Assembly (NCBI GenBank): GCA_015680685.1
Contig: MNCI01028376.1
Location: 190,431 to 254,430 of the forward strand
Direction: 5' to 3'
DNA: 64,000 nucleotides
Source of the DNA: Gnetum montanum
Taxonomy: Eukaryota; Streptophyta; Gnetopsida; Gnetales; Gnetaceae
In this document: one piece after another, positions 11,411 through 23,315 of the stretch
How the letters are laid out: every line of letters begins with the position of its first letter
Position numbering within the stretch: the first letter of the stretch is position 1
Translations under genes and position numbers: made by a program
Notes under the pieces: model-generated
The model's input: only the letters and a program-made list of their open reading frames with translations
The model's database searches: none
What the model was told of the DNA's origin: nothing

Positions 11411-11500
11411 AATATCAGGTACCCGATATCGGGTCCAATGCAATATCAGGTCCGCGTTATCGAGTATGCGATATTGCATCTATAAAAACTATATATAGGG
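11411..11500 (+). promoter_or_regulatory. Internal promoter-like block of copy A, resembling the LTR U3
   Basis: AATATCA, GATATCG, AATATCA, GTTATCG and GATATTG begin at 11411, 11425, 11442, 11456 and 11470, spaced 14, 17, 14 and 14 bases. TATAAAAA (11481) and ATATATAG (11490) follow directly. The layout copies the LTR U3 but lies inside the element, about 500 bases before the extra ORF. Element B has the matching block at 18181-18260. It is likely a separate promoter for the extra ORF. TGATTGCAG directly before the ORF's ATG at 12001 looks like a 3' splice site, so the leader may be spliced. Confidence 0.55.
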
Positions 11501-12000
11501 AACCCACCATACACATCAATCATTTTTCACTGTTCATGCAAGGGGAGTTGAAATTTTCTTTCACAAATTTTGATGCTTTGAACACCTATCATTCCAACTT
11601 CCATATCTTGATCATTAATGCTCTGATTCTCGTTCTAATCAAACCTATCCAAACCCAGAGTGTTTGACTTAGTTGTGGGGGGAGGGTACGCTCCAAGTTG
11701 CACATATTTTTTTTCAAATTCATCATTGCCCAAAGGATATCATAAGGGTTAATGACCTTAAAAATGTTAAAAATGTTTGCCAAATTAATTTTATCTCTTC
11801 ACCTAGACCATGAAAATTATTATTTTTTGAGTCACCTAATCAAAATTAGGCCCAATCTCAAAACTTTTAGGGGAATTTTTGTGAAAATCTATAACTCTGA
11901 ATTAGACTAAGTAATAAATGAATCTATTAAGGGCAAGGAGTAAGATATAAATCAAATTTTATAAATAGCCTTACTGATAATCGGTCCCGTGTGATTGCAG

Positions 12001-14717
12001 ATGGCCCCCAAAAGAGGACAACAAGAAGGATCCTCTCAAGGTGCATCCAAACAACTAAGGAGAGGTAGAGGCTAAGTGTTTCTCGAGAAACATATAGAGT
12101 AGGAGGCATAATTATCTAGCATCCATTAGGAACCTCCTATTACTGTGCAATCGGGACATGCTGAAGGTGGAGATAGCGAAGCACCTGAATAGGGACAACA
12201 TCTCACGTTGTCTCTAGAATGTGTTTAGGAAATTCATGAAAGCTCCATGTTAGCAACTGTGATTATGGAACTTAACTTTGGACCATTCACTGAGTTTGCT
12301 CTTGAAGTAGTTAGGGACGAACTTAAACAGTCCCCACTATGGCCTATTCTCTCGAAAAGTGGTGATTGGTACCTGGGAGAGATGTACCAATCTTGGCATA
12401 ACAAAGAAGAAGGCACCATCGTTGATATTAGTGGTATTTTTGTTGATTTCTTTGCCAAAGCCATTTCAGAAGTTCTAAATATTTCAAATATAAGGCCAAA
12501 GGTTGCTCACTTGTCCACTCATTCTAATCCTGATGCATGAAATATATGGTTGAAAAGGGTATACAACAAGGAAGATAAAGCATATGGAGAGCTTACACTT
12601 GAAGAGAGAATCTACTTCAATATCACATTTTCCCAACAAAAGTTTTAAAAATAATTTTCACATATGCAACTAGAGGAAGTGCCATCTTGATAAGCAAGGT
12701 TAATGCCAACCTGCCCCATCTATATATTATAAAAATTTTGAGGTGGCTTGAAGAATGTATGACGGGGAAGTTTGCATTGCCCTTCCCCTAGCTCATTACA
12801 AAGCTATGCTGACATGATGGAATTCTGGGGTACATTAATGATGTCCCCAGAAAGGCCCAAAATGCTTCATTTGCTGAATTACTAAAGACACCAACCCCAA
12901 GGAAAAGTGTTGATGAGACACTAGAGCCTAAGCAAGAATAGGAAGCAGGGCCTAGCACACAACTTACAGGCTAGCAAGACCAACCACCACTGCCACTACA
13001 AGACTATCGACTATCTATGAGCCATCTCAAGGCCATTACTAAAATGGTCAGTTGGGGAAGCCATGATAAAGCCAATCTCTTCAGGGTCATCGATGATGTC
13101 ATACAACCCATGATCTCAATTGATCATGCATAAGGCTAGGTGTCTATCCAAAGAGGAGGAGGGGAATCACACTGATCACAACAGATCTTTGGAAACACTA
13201 TATATTTTCAAGTGCAATTAGAAACTGGTGAAGGCACCACAGTAGTGGTCATGTAGCACCAAGATGTAGTAGGAGAAGCAAAGTGTTCACTGACCACATA
13301 AAGAGATCATTTAATGTCTCTGTTGTGCCACCAGTAGATTTTATAGGAGCACATGATGCTCAAACTTTGGTCAGTTCCTCGATGACTCCTGCAGAGCATG
13401 AAGATATTCTAAATTGGTTGCTGTAAACAGGACAAGTGATGACATCCTTTTTTGGCATCCCTCAAGATGTTACAACAACTTAATCAGACCTCATATCCAC
13501 AAAAGGAAAGTTGGTCATGGTAGAGGTTAGGGTCAAGCATGCAGAAGAGGAGTTAGAAAGACTCCCTGAAAAGCTCATCACCCTACAAGCTACACAGTGG
13601 GATCTATCCCAATTCATCCTTGCAGACCAGCTAGAATCCTTTCGGATAGAGCAGTTGAATAAATTGCTAGAGGAGAATAAAAAAATAGTTGAGGAAAAAG
13701 AGAAGGCTGATTGGGATGCTTCTAAAGCACAAGCTCAAATGTATGCACATGCCAAAGCAATCAAAGCCTCACAAGAAGAAAATAAATGCCTCGCCGTTGA
13801 AAATATTCAGTTGACCACAGTAGAAAAACAAAAGAATGTTCTTAAAGAAAATTTTAGAAATTATGAAAACAATTAATAAGGGCCAACCAAGATATGAATC
13901 GCTTAGCCAGAGAAAATAGAACCCTCTCAATGAAAGAGGTACACATGATCCGTTGGAAGACGACAATTGAAATAAGCACGTGGTAGAATGAGGCCAAGTG
14001 ACATGAGAAGCTCAAGGAGCACTTTAGAGATTAGGTGGGGATGTAAAAACAAGTGGTTCAAAAAGAAATCCATATTGCCAAAACCCACATTAACAAACTT
14101 AGTGCTCAAAACACTGATTGACATGCCATATTGGATACTTATTCCTTCATCCAACAAGCAAAAGTAAAAGGTTGGGACCTATAGATACAAGATCTCATAG
14201 AATATATGGAGTTGGAAAACTTGTGGTATGCTAACTTGGCCATGTTGATAGCAGGATGCCCGAGAATAGAATTGGAAAAGTAGGTAGCAACCACCTACAC
14301 AAAGTATGAAACAGAATTTTCTAAACACAAGAAGATGCTGCAGAAATGAGAAGTGGAAAATTCTGAATTACAAGTGGTCAAAACTAGCTACCAAGGATAG
14401 AAGGATGTTGTAGCAAATTTGGCTCAATGGCTCATAGACTACCAAGAATGTAAGGATAAAGCTAAAGCGTATGAAGAGGAATGAAGGTTGTTTATGTCTT
14501 AGTATGTCAAGGCCAATCAGATGTTCCCACAACTACGGTGCCCATGGGAGGTGCCAACTCCATCAAACATTAGAGCATTAGCATGGATGGCACAAGATCC
14601 CTAAACCAAAGAAGAAAAGCTCCAGGCACTTCTTTAGAAACATCCATTTCCAAAACTTGGAGCACAAGATAAGAGGAAGAGACCCATGGAGGAGCCACCA
14701 CTGCTAGGAAGCACATG
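12001..14717 (+). pseudogene. Extra ORF of copy A: globular domain resembling a plant transposon-associated protein, then coiled coil
   Basis: Opens MAPKRGQQEGSSQGASKQ, a basic N terminus. A Trp-rich globular region follows: NFGPFTEFALEVVRDELK, then LWPILSKSGDWYLGEMYQSW and HNKEEGT (about 12270-12420), then a block like ATRGSAIL and KVNANLPHLYI with LEECMTGKFALPFP (about 12660-12790). This resembles the 'putative plant transposon protein' domain often seen beside plant gypsy elements; that match is from memory and unverified. An acidic and Pro/Gln linker follows, then a long coiled coil from about 13500 (heptad-like VKHAEEELERLPEKL, LLEENKKIVEEKEKADWD). There are many stops. Element B carries the same ORF, so it is a family gene. 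Its function is unknown; candidates are a packaging, targeting or silencing-related factor. Confidence 0.7.
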
Positions 14718-14897
14718 AGTTCCAACAAATTTTATTTTTTTGTAAATTCTATGTCTGTGACCCAATTTTTTTTCTTCAATTCTACATTGCAACATGATTA
14801 ATTCCTAGTTAGTCAATAATCTCATACCTATCCACTATGTAATCAATCGAACTCATTCTTATGCTTGAGGACAAGTTGTTATTCAGTCATTTGGGTA

Positions 14898-15750
14898 TGA
14901 TGAATTGTGTTTTGCTAGGCCCTGATATCGGATTCTTGATATTAGATACATGATATCGCAGCCTTGGTAATAATATCGAATACACGATATCATGACTCCT
15001 GTGTAGGTCTATAGATACCACATTCAGGCGCACAGAAAAGGAATAAGTGTAAGTGTAGAATCTTTTTGTTAGTTTTCAATTCATTTCAGTTCTTTCTCGA
15101 GTGCATGCCCGCAGTGTGATGATTGTAATTGTATGGAACCTTTATTCGAGTGTGATGTACTTGGATACACACATGATTGGCAACAAAGATCAAGAGTACT
15201 TCATCATTACAACATTTACTTAGTTTTTAATTGTTTAATTTTTATCGTTATTTATTGTTTCCTTAGTTAATATTTCTTTACCATCATTTACTATTCTTGT
15301 TGTTAAATGCAAAATGTGTATGACTTAATCATGAACATTAAAGTGTAACTACTTGGTAATCCAGTTGCGTATTTAGGAGTGCTCAAGTAATGTATGCTTG
15401 CTAATCCTAGAAGTAGCACATGAGGTCCAAGATGTGTACGAATGATTAAGGATGAATGCTCATCGCACTTAAGCTAGCTTGGATCTCATTTCCTATTGCT
15501 TATTAGTGTAATCAAGATTATTTTCCATTGTCTTTAGGAGTAGCCTACTATTAGAAATCATATCATACGCCTCAGTCAGGACTAAACCATACATGATAAG
15601 TGAATACTAGTCTAGGTGAGGAGACAATGAACTATGATCAACGTGTAACTATCTAGATACCACAACTAGTCTATTTGTGGAGTTTGACCAGATCATGCGT
15701 ACACACTTGTATTCATATGGTTGAGTGTAGGGGAACCTTGCCACTCATCA
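14898..15750 (+). repeat. 3' LTR of copy A
   Basis: Starts TGATGAATTG and ends CACTCATCA, 853 bp. U3 carries GATATC-type motifs at 14924, 14938, 14952, 14972 and 14986 (spacing 14, 14, 20, 14). The TATA box at 15010-15017 has decayed to TATAGATA. The reverse complement matches both LTRs of element B, which identifies A and B as one family. Confidence 0.85.
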
Positions 15751-15755
15751 GATAC
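15751..15755. repeat. Target-site duplication (GATAC), right side of copy A
   Basis: Second copy of the GATAC found at 7620-7624; it restores element B's ORF sequence when A is removed. Confidence 0.8.
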
Positions 15756-17650
15756 TTTATTCTAGAATGGTTTTTTTCCTTTCTACTATGGTCAATTTCA
15801 TGTTGTCAATAAGAAGTTATTTTTTTTACTTCATGTACAATGATAAGTGCCTTCACATGTGCATACATTTGCACTTAAACTATAGAGGCATTCCATTCCA
15901 CTTTTCTCTTCTCATCTAATAATTTTTTCTTCTACTAAATCAATTTGTTGATTTTCTCTATTTTGAATTGATCAATCTAGTCATGTACAACAAATTTTAT
16001 GAGATTTCTTCTATCAACTATTAGGGCGATGATCTCTTCTTGTAGTTTTAGAATCTTTGTTTTTGCATGATCTACTCTTGTTTCTACCATGACCAATTTT
16101 CCTTTAGTGATGATCAATTCTAATTACACTGTAATGACATCACTCAAAATGTCACAGAGTATTGTCATTACTTATCCTATTTGTATAGTCAATCAAGTGC
16201 ATCGTCATGATCTATAAGAGTCATTGAGATTTTCACTAACATTTGCACATCTTTGGTTCTAGTAAGTTTTGTTGATGGTACAATAAGTACATTAAATGAC
16301 TCTTTGATGTAATCAGTAATCACCTATGTTACTTCGACTACATCTTGGTGCTACATTACCACTATTGTGGCTTCCTCTCCTATCTCTAGTACTACTTAGA
16401 ATGATGCTACCTTCCCATAGATCTATTGTAACCATACCTCTCCTCCTAACTATAATGAAATCTATCCACTTGTAGGATCAACTAAAACTATGGGTCTTAT
16501 GGCACTTTTAATGACTTTTTATAGATTGGCCTCTTCTCTAGTTCCCCAACTGATTATGTTTCTGATTTGCTGCAAATGGCTCATTGACGATTGATAGTCC
16601 TATAATGGCGATGGTGATGGAACTTGTGGCTTTTGATACCATTGTTGTTGGCTTTTAGGCCCTACTTTTTGATCTTGTCGATGCTCTTGCTCTTATCCTA
16701 TTCTATTTTTAGTTCTTATACATCACCTTGAAGTTTCTTAGATGGTGTTGGTTTGAGTAACTCGGTGAATGAAGCATTCTATGATCTCCTAGAATGTCAT
16801 TCGTGTATCCCAAGATTTTAGCTCACTTGCACAATTTCCTAATAAGGCAAGGGAATGGTAGTGTTGGCTTCCCTACCTTCCTTTCTTCAAATCATAGTTA
16901 AATCTCCATGAAATAGAGTTGTGCAAGGTTGGCATTATACTTGGCCATTAGAATTGCACTTCCTCTAGCAACATAAGCTGATAATCAGTTGAGTCCTTTT
17001 GTTGGGAATAGATGATAGGTGCTAATTTTAAAGTATATCCTCTCTTCTAGAGTTAGTTCATTGTAGCCTTTTTCTTCTATGCCATAAGCCTATTTCAGCC
17101 ATAAATTTCTAGTTTTAGGATCAGATTAAGTAGACAAATATGCTAACCTTACCCCTTCATTTAATATATTTAGAGCTCATGCAATTTCTCTAATTGAGAA
17201 TCAGACTGAAATTCCTCCAATATTGATTGTAGTACCCTCTTCCTTATTATGCCAAAATTGGTATGTCTTCCCAAGATATCATTCACCACTTTTTGATAGA
17301 ATTGGTCATAATTGTGATGCTTGGAGTTGTGTCCTAAGTGCATCAGGAACAAATGCCATGAATGGGCCAAATTTCATTTCTATAATGACTGTGGTTAAGA
17401 TGGATCTTTTCTAGATGGCTTGGAAATAGTTCTATGACAACGTGAGGTGTTGTCCTTACTCTTGTCATGCTATTGCCCCTACTTGTGCTGATTGTCTAGT
17501 AGCAAGAGTTTCTTGATGAATGTTGAATGATTGGGCTTTCTACTCATGTCCTAGGTCTTGTCCTCCATTTTAGCCTTTTCCTTGGCCTTTCAATCATTTT
17601 CTTGCTCCTTGTGAGGGTCCTACTTGTGCTTCTCCTCTTTTTGGGACCAT
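15756..17650 (-). pseudogene. Element B extra ORF, N-terminal and middle part
   Basis: Starts ATG at 17650 (MVPKRGEAQVGPSQGARK), aligned with MAPKRGQQEGSSQGASKQ of copy A. Both then share GQHLTLS, ILTTVIIEMKFGPF against MLATVIMELNFGPF, PILSKSGE-YLGKTYQFWH and NKEEGTTINI. The middle part (about 16900-17000) matches the LPHLYIIKIL region of A, and 15990-16400 matches its linker and start of coiled coil. The ORF is cut by copy A at 15755 and resumes at 7619. The two copies differ clearly, so they were separate family members before the nesting. Confidence 0.75.
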
Positions 17651-18180
17651 TTACAATAATCAAGGTTTCAAATTAACTATGGATTTATAACTTATACCCT
17701 TGGTTTCATTAAGTTCTTGGTTTATCATGATTGCAAAGTTAGAATAATTTTCAAAAAGTTACCCCATAGTGTGTTAGAATTCTTATAATTCCTTGCAATT
17801 ATTCATTTTGTCTTTATGTATGGCTTGTTTATATTGATGATTATGATTCCTTAGGAACATTATGTAAGTGTTTTAACATTGTTAAATTTATTTATTCTTA
17901 AAAATTTCAACTTCCTCTTCATTATTACCCTTAAAAGTACCTTCCAAGTGTTAGGAGTTTTTTGAAAAATTGACTAAAATTTTCCTCACTAGTATGCTCC
18001 CATGACTAAGTTGAACACTTTGTGATCAAATGGGTTTGAAAGACATACAAATCAGAGCGATAGTGATCATGTTATGACTTGGGAAAGCTAGGAGGTCAAA
18101 GCTCTTTTTCATAGAAGAAAATTGGAAAAATATCCCTTGCATCAAATGAGAAAGAATGAAAAATTTTCTAAGTCACACTG

Positions 18181-18260
18181 ATATATATAGATTTTGAGGG
18201 ACTCGAAATCAAGAACTTGACATCAGGGATCTGATATCAGTGACCTAATATTAAAGCCCT
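18181..18260 (-). promoter_or_regulatory. Internal promoter-like block of element B
   Basis: On the minus strand, TAATATTAGG, CTGATATCAG and a decayed CCTGATGTC precede CTATATATAT (18181-18190), about 530 bases before the extra ORF's ATG at 17650. Position and content match 11411-11500 of copy A, although the ATATC motifs are more decayed here. Conservation at the same relative place in both copies argues that it is a built-in part of the family. Confidence 0.5.
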
Positions 18261-20149
18261 AGAAAATTCATTTTTTAGAAGGGTTTGATTGGAAAATTTA
18301 ATTCTTTTGGATGTTTGGAAGGTTTTAAGGTGGCTTAGAGGATTTAGATTATGAAAATGTGCATAATTTTATCAAAAATTTATCATTTGAAGTTCATAGA
18401 GAAGGAATCTCGAGCAAGAAAAGTTCATAAGTTGGATGACAAGGGTAATGAATTCATATTTGTAGAATGGATATTTGAAATGATATGAAAAGTGTTTGTT
18501 GATGTTTGAAAGGTTCAAGATGATGTGGAATTTCTTGGTAGATATAAGATACCATAATTATACAAGTGGATCCTCCCCAAAGCAAGCTCCAACCCTTAGT
18601 GTCCTTGTATGGCCATGCTTAGAAGTGTCCTTAGGCACTTAAGGAGTTGAATGTATCAAATACCAATTTAGCAAAATACACATGTTAGTATCACCAAATT
18701 GGAAAAATAACTCTATGTTATATGAAATCATAAGTTATGACAATTCAAATAGTGAGATGAAATGGACATAGAAGGGATTGCAGAAACTAGGATGTGAGGT
18801 GTCCTACCATAGGCATAATCAATTCTTGTGTTTTAGTAGTGGTTAAGGTAATCATTAGCCTTTCTATCCAAGATTTAAACCAAGTCCAGACCACATCTAG
18901 TGACATCACATCATTTCATCTCTTGGGATTATAATCGTAAGACTCTCAATGTTACAAGGGGTATTGTCACTTGGTGTATTATTTAAGGGAGGATTTTGAT
19001 TCATAACATTTATTTTTTTTTATTTTTAGATTTCTAAGAAGCCACCTACCTTTAGGCATGGGTAACATGTCTTTCTAGTGGACCCCCAAAAATTTATTTT
19101 GTACTCTTTTCATTTTTATTTGTGTCAACCTTCTTGAGGTAGCACTTATTTTACTCTTTCTTCCATTTTTTGTTAGATATTCAAGGATATAATACAACCT
19201 TAGTAACATGATAGAACTTACAATAATAATCCAAAAAGAATCCACAAATTTCCTTGATCTCACACCCTTTTCTTTCCCTCTTGTGTGTTTACTTTTTTGT
19301 CCAAGCATAATGATCACAAGTTTACCCTTAGTTGTATGATGGAAATGAATATCATTATGGCCATGGTAAGAACCTCTTATTAATGGAATGAATGAATGAA
19401 TGATGTGGGCTCACTATGCAAATAATTAGTCTCTTATGACTTGATAAAATAGAGAAATCTTCACTTTATTGGAATACATATTACCTTTATTTGAATGTGT
19501 CTTATTTGTAATCAAAATTATTTGCAAAAGGTTTTAAAAAAAAGTATAAAAGAAATGGAAAAGATAGTAAAAATTATGAAAAAATATAATGAATGAAAAA
19601 TTTTAAAAGAATGAAGAATTAAAGAAATGAAAAAGGATAAAAGAATAGGAAAATATCAAAGAATGTGTAAAATCAAAAGAATTGTAAAACAAAAAAAATA
19701 GAAAGAATCACTCATTAATTTTGAAGCCAAAGTAAAGTATCTTCCCCATGACTATTATAATGGGCAAGTGTTTGAAAAATTCCCTCTAAATCTCCTAAGT
19801 CGTACATTATAAGTGGTTCACCTATCATCTTTAGTAATGTGAATTTTTTATCATGATCCTGTGTAATTTTGATAGTAGTGCAGTTACGATTGTCTAAATC
19901 TTTGTTCTCTTTCCCTTTTAATGTATGATTATGAGCTAATTGTTTCATTTTTTGAGCTCTTAGTTGGAGTCATCTTCTTATTTTGGGAATTAGTAATTGT
20001 TTTAGATGTTTCCATGCATGTATTAGGTAGTTGTTGGTTCTTAGTTAGTGACCATAGGATGTCTTTTGGTTTGGTGGCCTCTACTCTTTTGGTTGCACAT
20101 ACTGGTTATTTATTATTTTTGTTGTGGACTAGAATGGAAACTTTGTTGA
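18261..20149 (-). other. Noncoding spacer of element B between protease and internal promoter
   Basis: No coding pattern. 19530-19712 is an A-rich plus strand (T-rich on the element's strand). 18540-19420 aligns with 10160-11110 of copy A in reverse, including GGGAGGATCCACTTG near the promoter-proximal end and a CAATCCCTTCTATG word. The conservation of noncoding spacer suggests RNA or DNA signals rather than protein. Confidence 0.55.
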
Positions 20150-20154
20150 CATTC

Positions 20155-20560
20155 TAAAGTGTCAGTCCACTATTTAACCCTTTACTTTTAGCAGTTATGC
20201 ATGGAATTCGTTGCATATGTATGGCTCCATGTGCATCTTCCTTAGAATTCTCAACCAAAAAATCTTTGATACTTATATTAGCATCGATTTTGCTAAGCCA
20301 TGCCTTCCCCATGATTATCTAAAATTCTTTTTTATCATCTTTCACATTGATAATCAAAAAGCCTATTGGATATGACCACCCAATAATAGTGGTTACTACA
20401 TCATCTATCTATTGTAAAGGAGTGGTGACAGATTGATTTGCAAGTTCCAATGTGATATTACATTCTTTCAATAGTGGTAGGTTCCATGCTTGATATGTTT
20501 TGTAGGAAATCAAATTCACCTTGAAACCTAAGTCTAATAGAGATTTTCATAGTAAATTCC
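20155..20560 (-). pseudogene. Retroviral-type aspartic protease remnant of element B
   Basis: The minus strand gives LLDLGFKVNLISYKTY, equivalent to the gypsy catalytic motif L-L-D-x-G-A-S-x-N-L. ITLELANQSVTTPL, an IDDVVTTIIGWSYPIGFLI block and IIMGKAWLSKIDANI follow, in the order of the gypsy protease: active site, flap, then the I-I-L-G-R-x-W-L end. DLG stands in place of DSG or DTG. Two stops interrupt it. It would mature Gag in the particle. Nothing resembling RT follows; the coding stretch ends and T-rich spacer begins. Confidence 0.7.
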
Positions 20561-20567
20561 TAACTAT

Positions 20568-23175
20568 TCACAAGTAAATCAAAGAAATTCCTAGATCATT
20601 TCTCTTCTTAGGAAGTGGTCCTACCTTGATCCATTCTGTGATGATTTTAATAAGCATGATAACTTGTATGTTTGGGCTTGATGATGATGGAATATTGCCA
20701 ATAATGAGAAGATCTATTTTACAAGAATATGATCTTGATGAAGCTCCAATTCTACCAACCTTCTCCGAACTGGTCCTAAAGAAAGTAAGTTTCTTTGTTT
20801 GGCCCTTAGCATTTTTGGTGAGATCTTTCACTTGTATACTTACTACCTTTGCAACTTCCCTTTGCTGCAATTATGATGGTAACTCTCCTTGCATTGCAGC
20901 TAGTGGAACTAGTGGCAAATGATTTCAATTCAGATGTGGAAAACTAGCTACTTGTGGATGCATGTATGAGTCTGAATTAGCCTTTGGTGGTCTCATTCAA
21001 TAGCATTTTGGTGGATAATACTTTGGAGTTTGAATAGTAGCATTTTCTAGAAAGACAAGTCATTGGACATAGTATCCATAAGGGTTAAGTTATTGATATG
21101 GATACTACTAGAGAGGTGATGGAATGGCCCATACTTGAGGTTGTTACCATTGCTAATGATATTTCTCTTGTATGTAAGGTAAGGCTTCACTAGGATAGTA
21201 CATTAGTTGAGGTTGTTGTTTGTAGTTACCTTGAGGATAAGGTAACCATTTGGGTATCTATTTCTAAATAAGTTTGGGGTTAAGTGCATATGTCCCTATT
21301 TCTTGTAGATGTGTGACAACTAGACAACATCCCTTAGGATATTTGTACTGACACATATTACAACCTTCTTCATCTATAGAGCTAGTATCTAAGGCCTCAA
21401 CTACTAAAGAAACTTTGCCTTTACATCTAAGTTCTTTCTTCCTTCTTTTTCCTTTGCCTCTTGTAAAGGCTTTCTATGCTCTTTCCTTCATAATATTTAA
21501 TATTGTTGTACAAATTTCATCAATATAATTCCACATTTTTGGTACCTGTGCGGTTACATCAACAACAAATTTTTTGATTAGTAGCATCTTTTTTCAAATG
21601 ACCTATTCCAAGGTTTCTTCCTCTTGGATATCACACACCCATGCATTTCTTTTTCACATTGATGAATATCTATTGTATTCTTTAGCTAATTCCCTCTTTC
21701 CGAGTTCTCCTTCTTCTTTGGCCACTTGGTTGATGAGTCTTTGAATATGATGGACGATTAGTTCTAATAATCTTTCATAGCCATAAACCCCAAGGGTCTC
21801 TTTTGCTTTTCTTCTTAGCCTATTTATGATGTGCGTAAGCTATTCCTTTTATGAAAATCCATGGCTTAGGCATTTGTGTAATAGTGAATAATATCTACCC
21901 ATTATTGCATCAAGGGTCTCATGAGTTCCTTGTTTTCAATTCTAGATTCATTTTCTTAGATTTGACACTCGTGAATGGATATGATATTTATCATTAAAGA
22001 TTTCAAGAATGGTACTCCAAAATTTGATGGATTCATGTTCTAGTGACCTATACCAACTTTTCACTTCCATCACAAGTGTTTTAGGAAATTGTTGCAATTT
22101 CTACCAATTACTCTCTATGTTTTGAAGGGCACAAGCATCATGGAATTCTTGAAGGTAATGCTAGGGATCATTGTTGTAACCACCTTCAAATTGTGGTATA
22201 TTGTTCATGTCTAGCTAATTATGTCAGCTATCTCTCATGTGCCTAGTCAGTATGTAGATAGCTACTTGAATATTTATCATACTTCAAGTTGCCATAAGGG
22301 GTTCATCATTGTGTTTGGCTTTGCATGATTTGTTGTAGCAGTGACTCCTTCTATGCTCATGCCTCTCCTGATCCTCTCCTTATTTCTCTTCTTCTCCTTC
22401 TTTCATGCTCTTCATCTTCTAAATTAGAGTACCTTGAATATCTATCATGATGACCATGATTTTGTCTTTCATCCCTATTAGAGTCTCAGTACTTGTGCCT
22501 TCTCCTGTCAGAGTTCTCCAATGATCATGATGAGGTAGATGAGATGGCAAGAGAATGGTGTCAGCTAGTTCTCATTTCATGACTCTTGTGTGTCTCTTTG
22601 TAATGTTTAGCAAGGTCCCTTGTCCTAGAGTCCCACTTGTATCTTGAGTTAATAGCCTCCCTCTTGTGTGTCTCTACTAGAGTAGAATGAAGTTGGGCTT
22701 TGATAGGTTTCTCTAATCTGATGATAGGTGTCTTTGAAGGTTCCTCATGGTTCTAGTGGAGTTGTTCTGAAATGAATTGATCAACATCAAGTTCCTATAT
22801 GATAATAGAAGTGTTACTCTATGTCTTATGTCCATGGAAGCTTCTCCGCTACTCCTTGGTGGGTTTATAGTGTCTAGTCATGTGTTGAATCACATGATAC
22901 CCTTCCTGGATCTAGTCCAGAGGCATTCTACTTAGAGCAGTTTCTAACATGTTCAGTGTTGCAAATTTTGGAGGTAGCACTATGTTGTCTTACATGTCTC
23001 TCCACCTAATTTTATTGTCCTAATGGAAAATGAAAGTAAAGTCTAGATGGTAAGGATCGATGTGAGCATAAGTCATTCATGTCTACATTAGAATTCCCCA
23101 TTCTTCATCATCAATAATTCTATCACTACTTATTTTCTCCTTGGTAGGTGATGGTTGATCATTATGTGAAGCCAT
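20568..23175 (-). pseudogene. Gag polyprotein remnant of element B
   Basis: Starts MASHNDQPSPTKEKISSD at 23175. An Arg/His/Glu-rich segment lies at about 22360-22520 (EEHERRRRREIRRGSGEA). The gag core follows: IPQFEGGYNND, YLQEFHDACALQNIESNW, KLQQFP, EVKSWYRSLEHESIKFWS, MGRYYSLLHKCLSHGFS and NQVAKEEGELGKREL. A C-X2-C-X8-C-X4-H motif lies at about 21310-21368 (CNMCQYKYPKGCC then H), matching copy A at 9015-9068. The C-terminal region leads toward the protease. Stops and frame changes break it throughout. Length and order fit a gypsy gag, although the zinc motif is unusual. Confidence 0.75.
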
Positions 23176-23315
23176 ATTATAATTTTTAGATGGTTTGAGT
23201 TAAAATTGTGCTTTACTTATGTTTATTGGTTTGACTTTTTAAGTTTTTGATACAATGAACTTTGAAAAATTAATTACTTAGCATAACTTTAACTTGTCCT
23301 TGGTAACAATGCCTA

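Larger units (their letters stand above)
7625..15750 (+). mobile_element. LTR retrotransposon A, same family as B, nested inside B's extra ORF
   Basis: Plus-strand order: truncated 5' LTR (7625 to about 7830), gag (7915-9770), T-rich and GA-rich spacer, internal promoter-like block (11411-11500), large extra ORF (12001-14717), pre-PPT region and full 3' LTR (14898-15750). The spacer, promoter block and ORF are collinear with element B in the opposite orientation. Shared spacer words include GTGAGCCCACA, TTTGTGGATTCT in B against CTTGTGGATTCT here, and GGGAGGATCCACTTG. Protease, RT, RNase H and integrase are absent. A GATAC duplication flanks it. It must have inserted after B. Confidence 0.85.
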
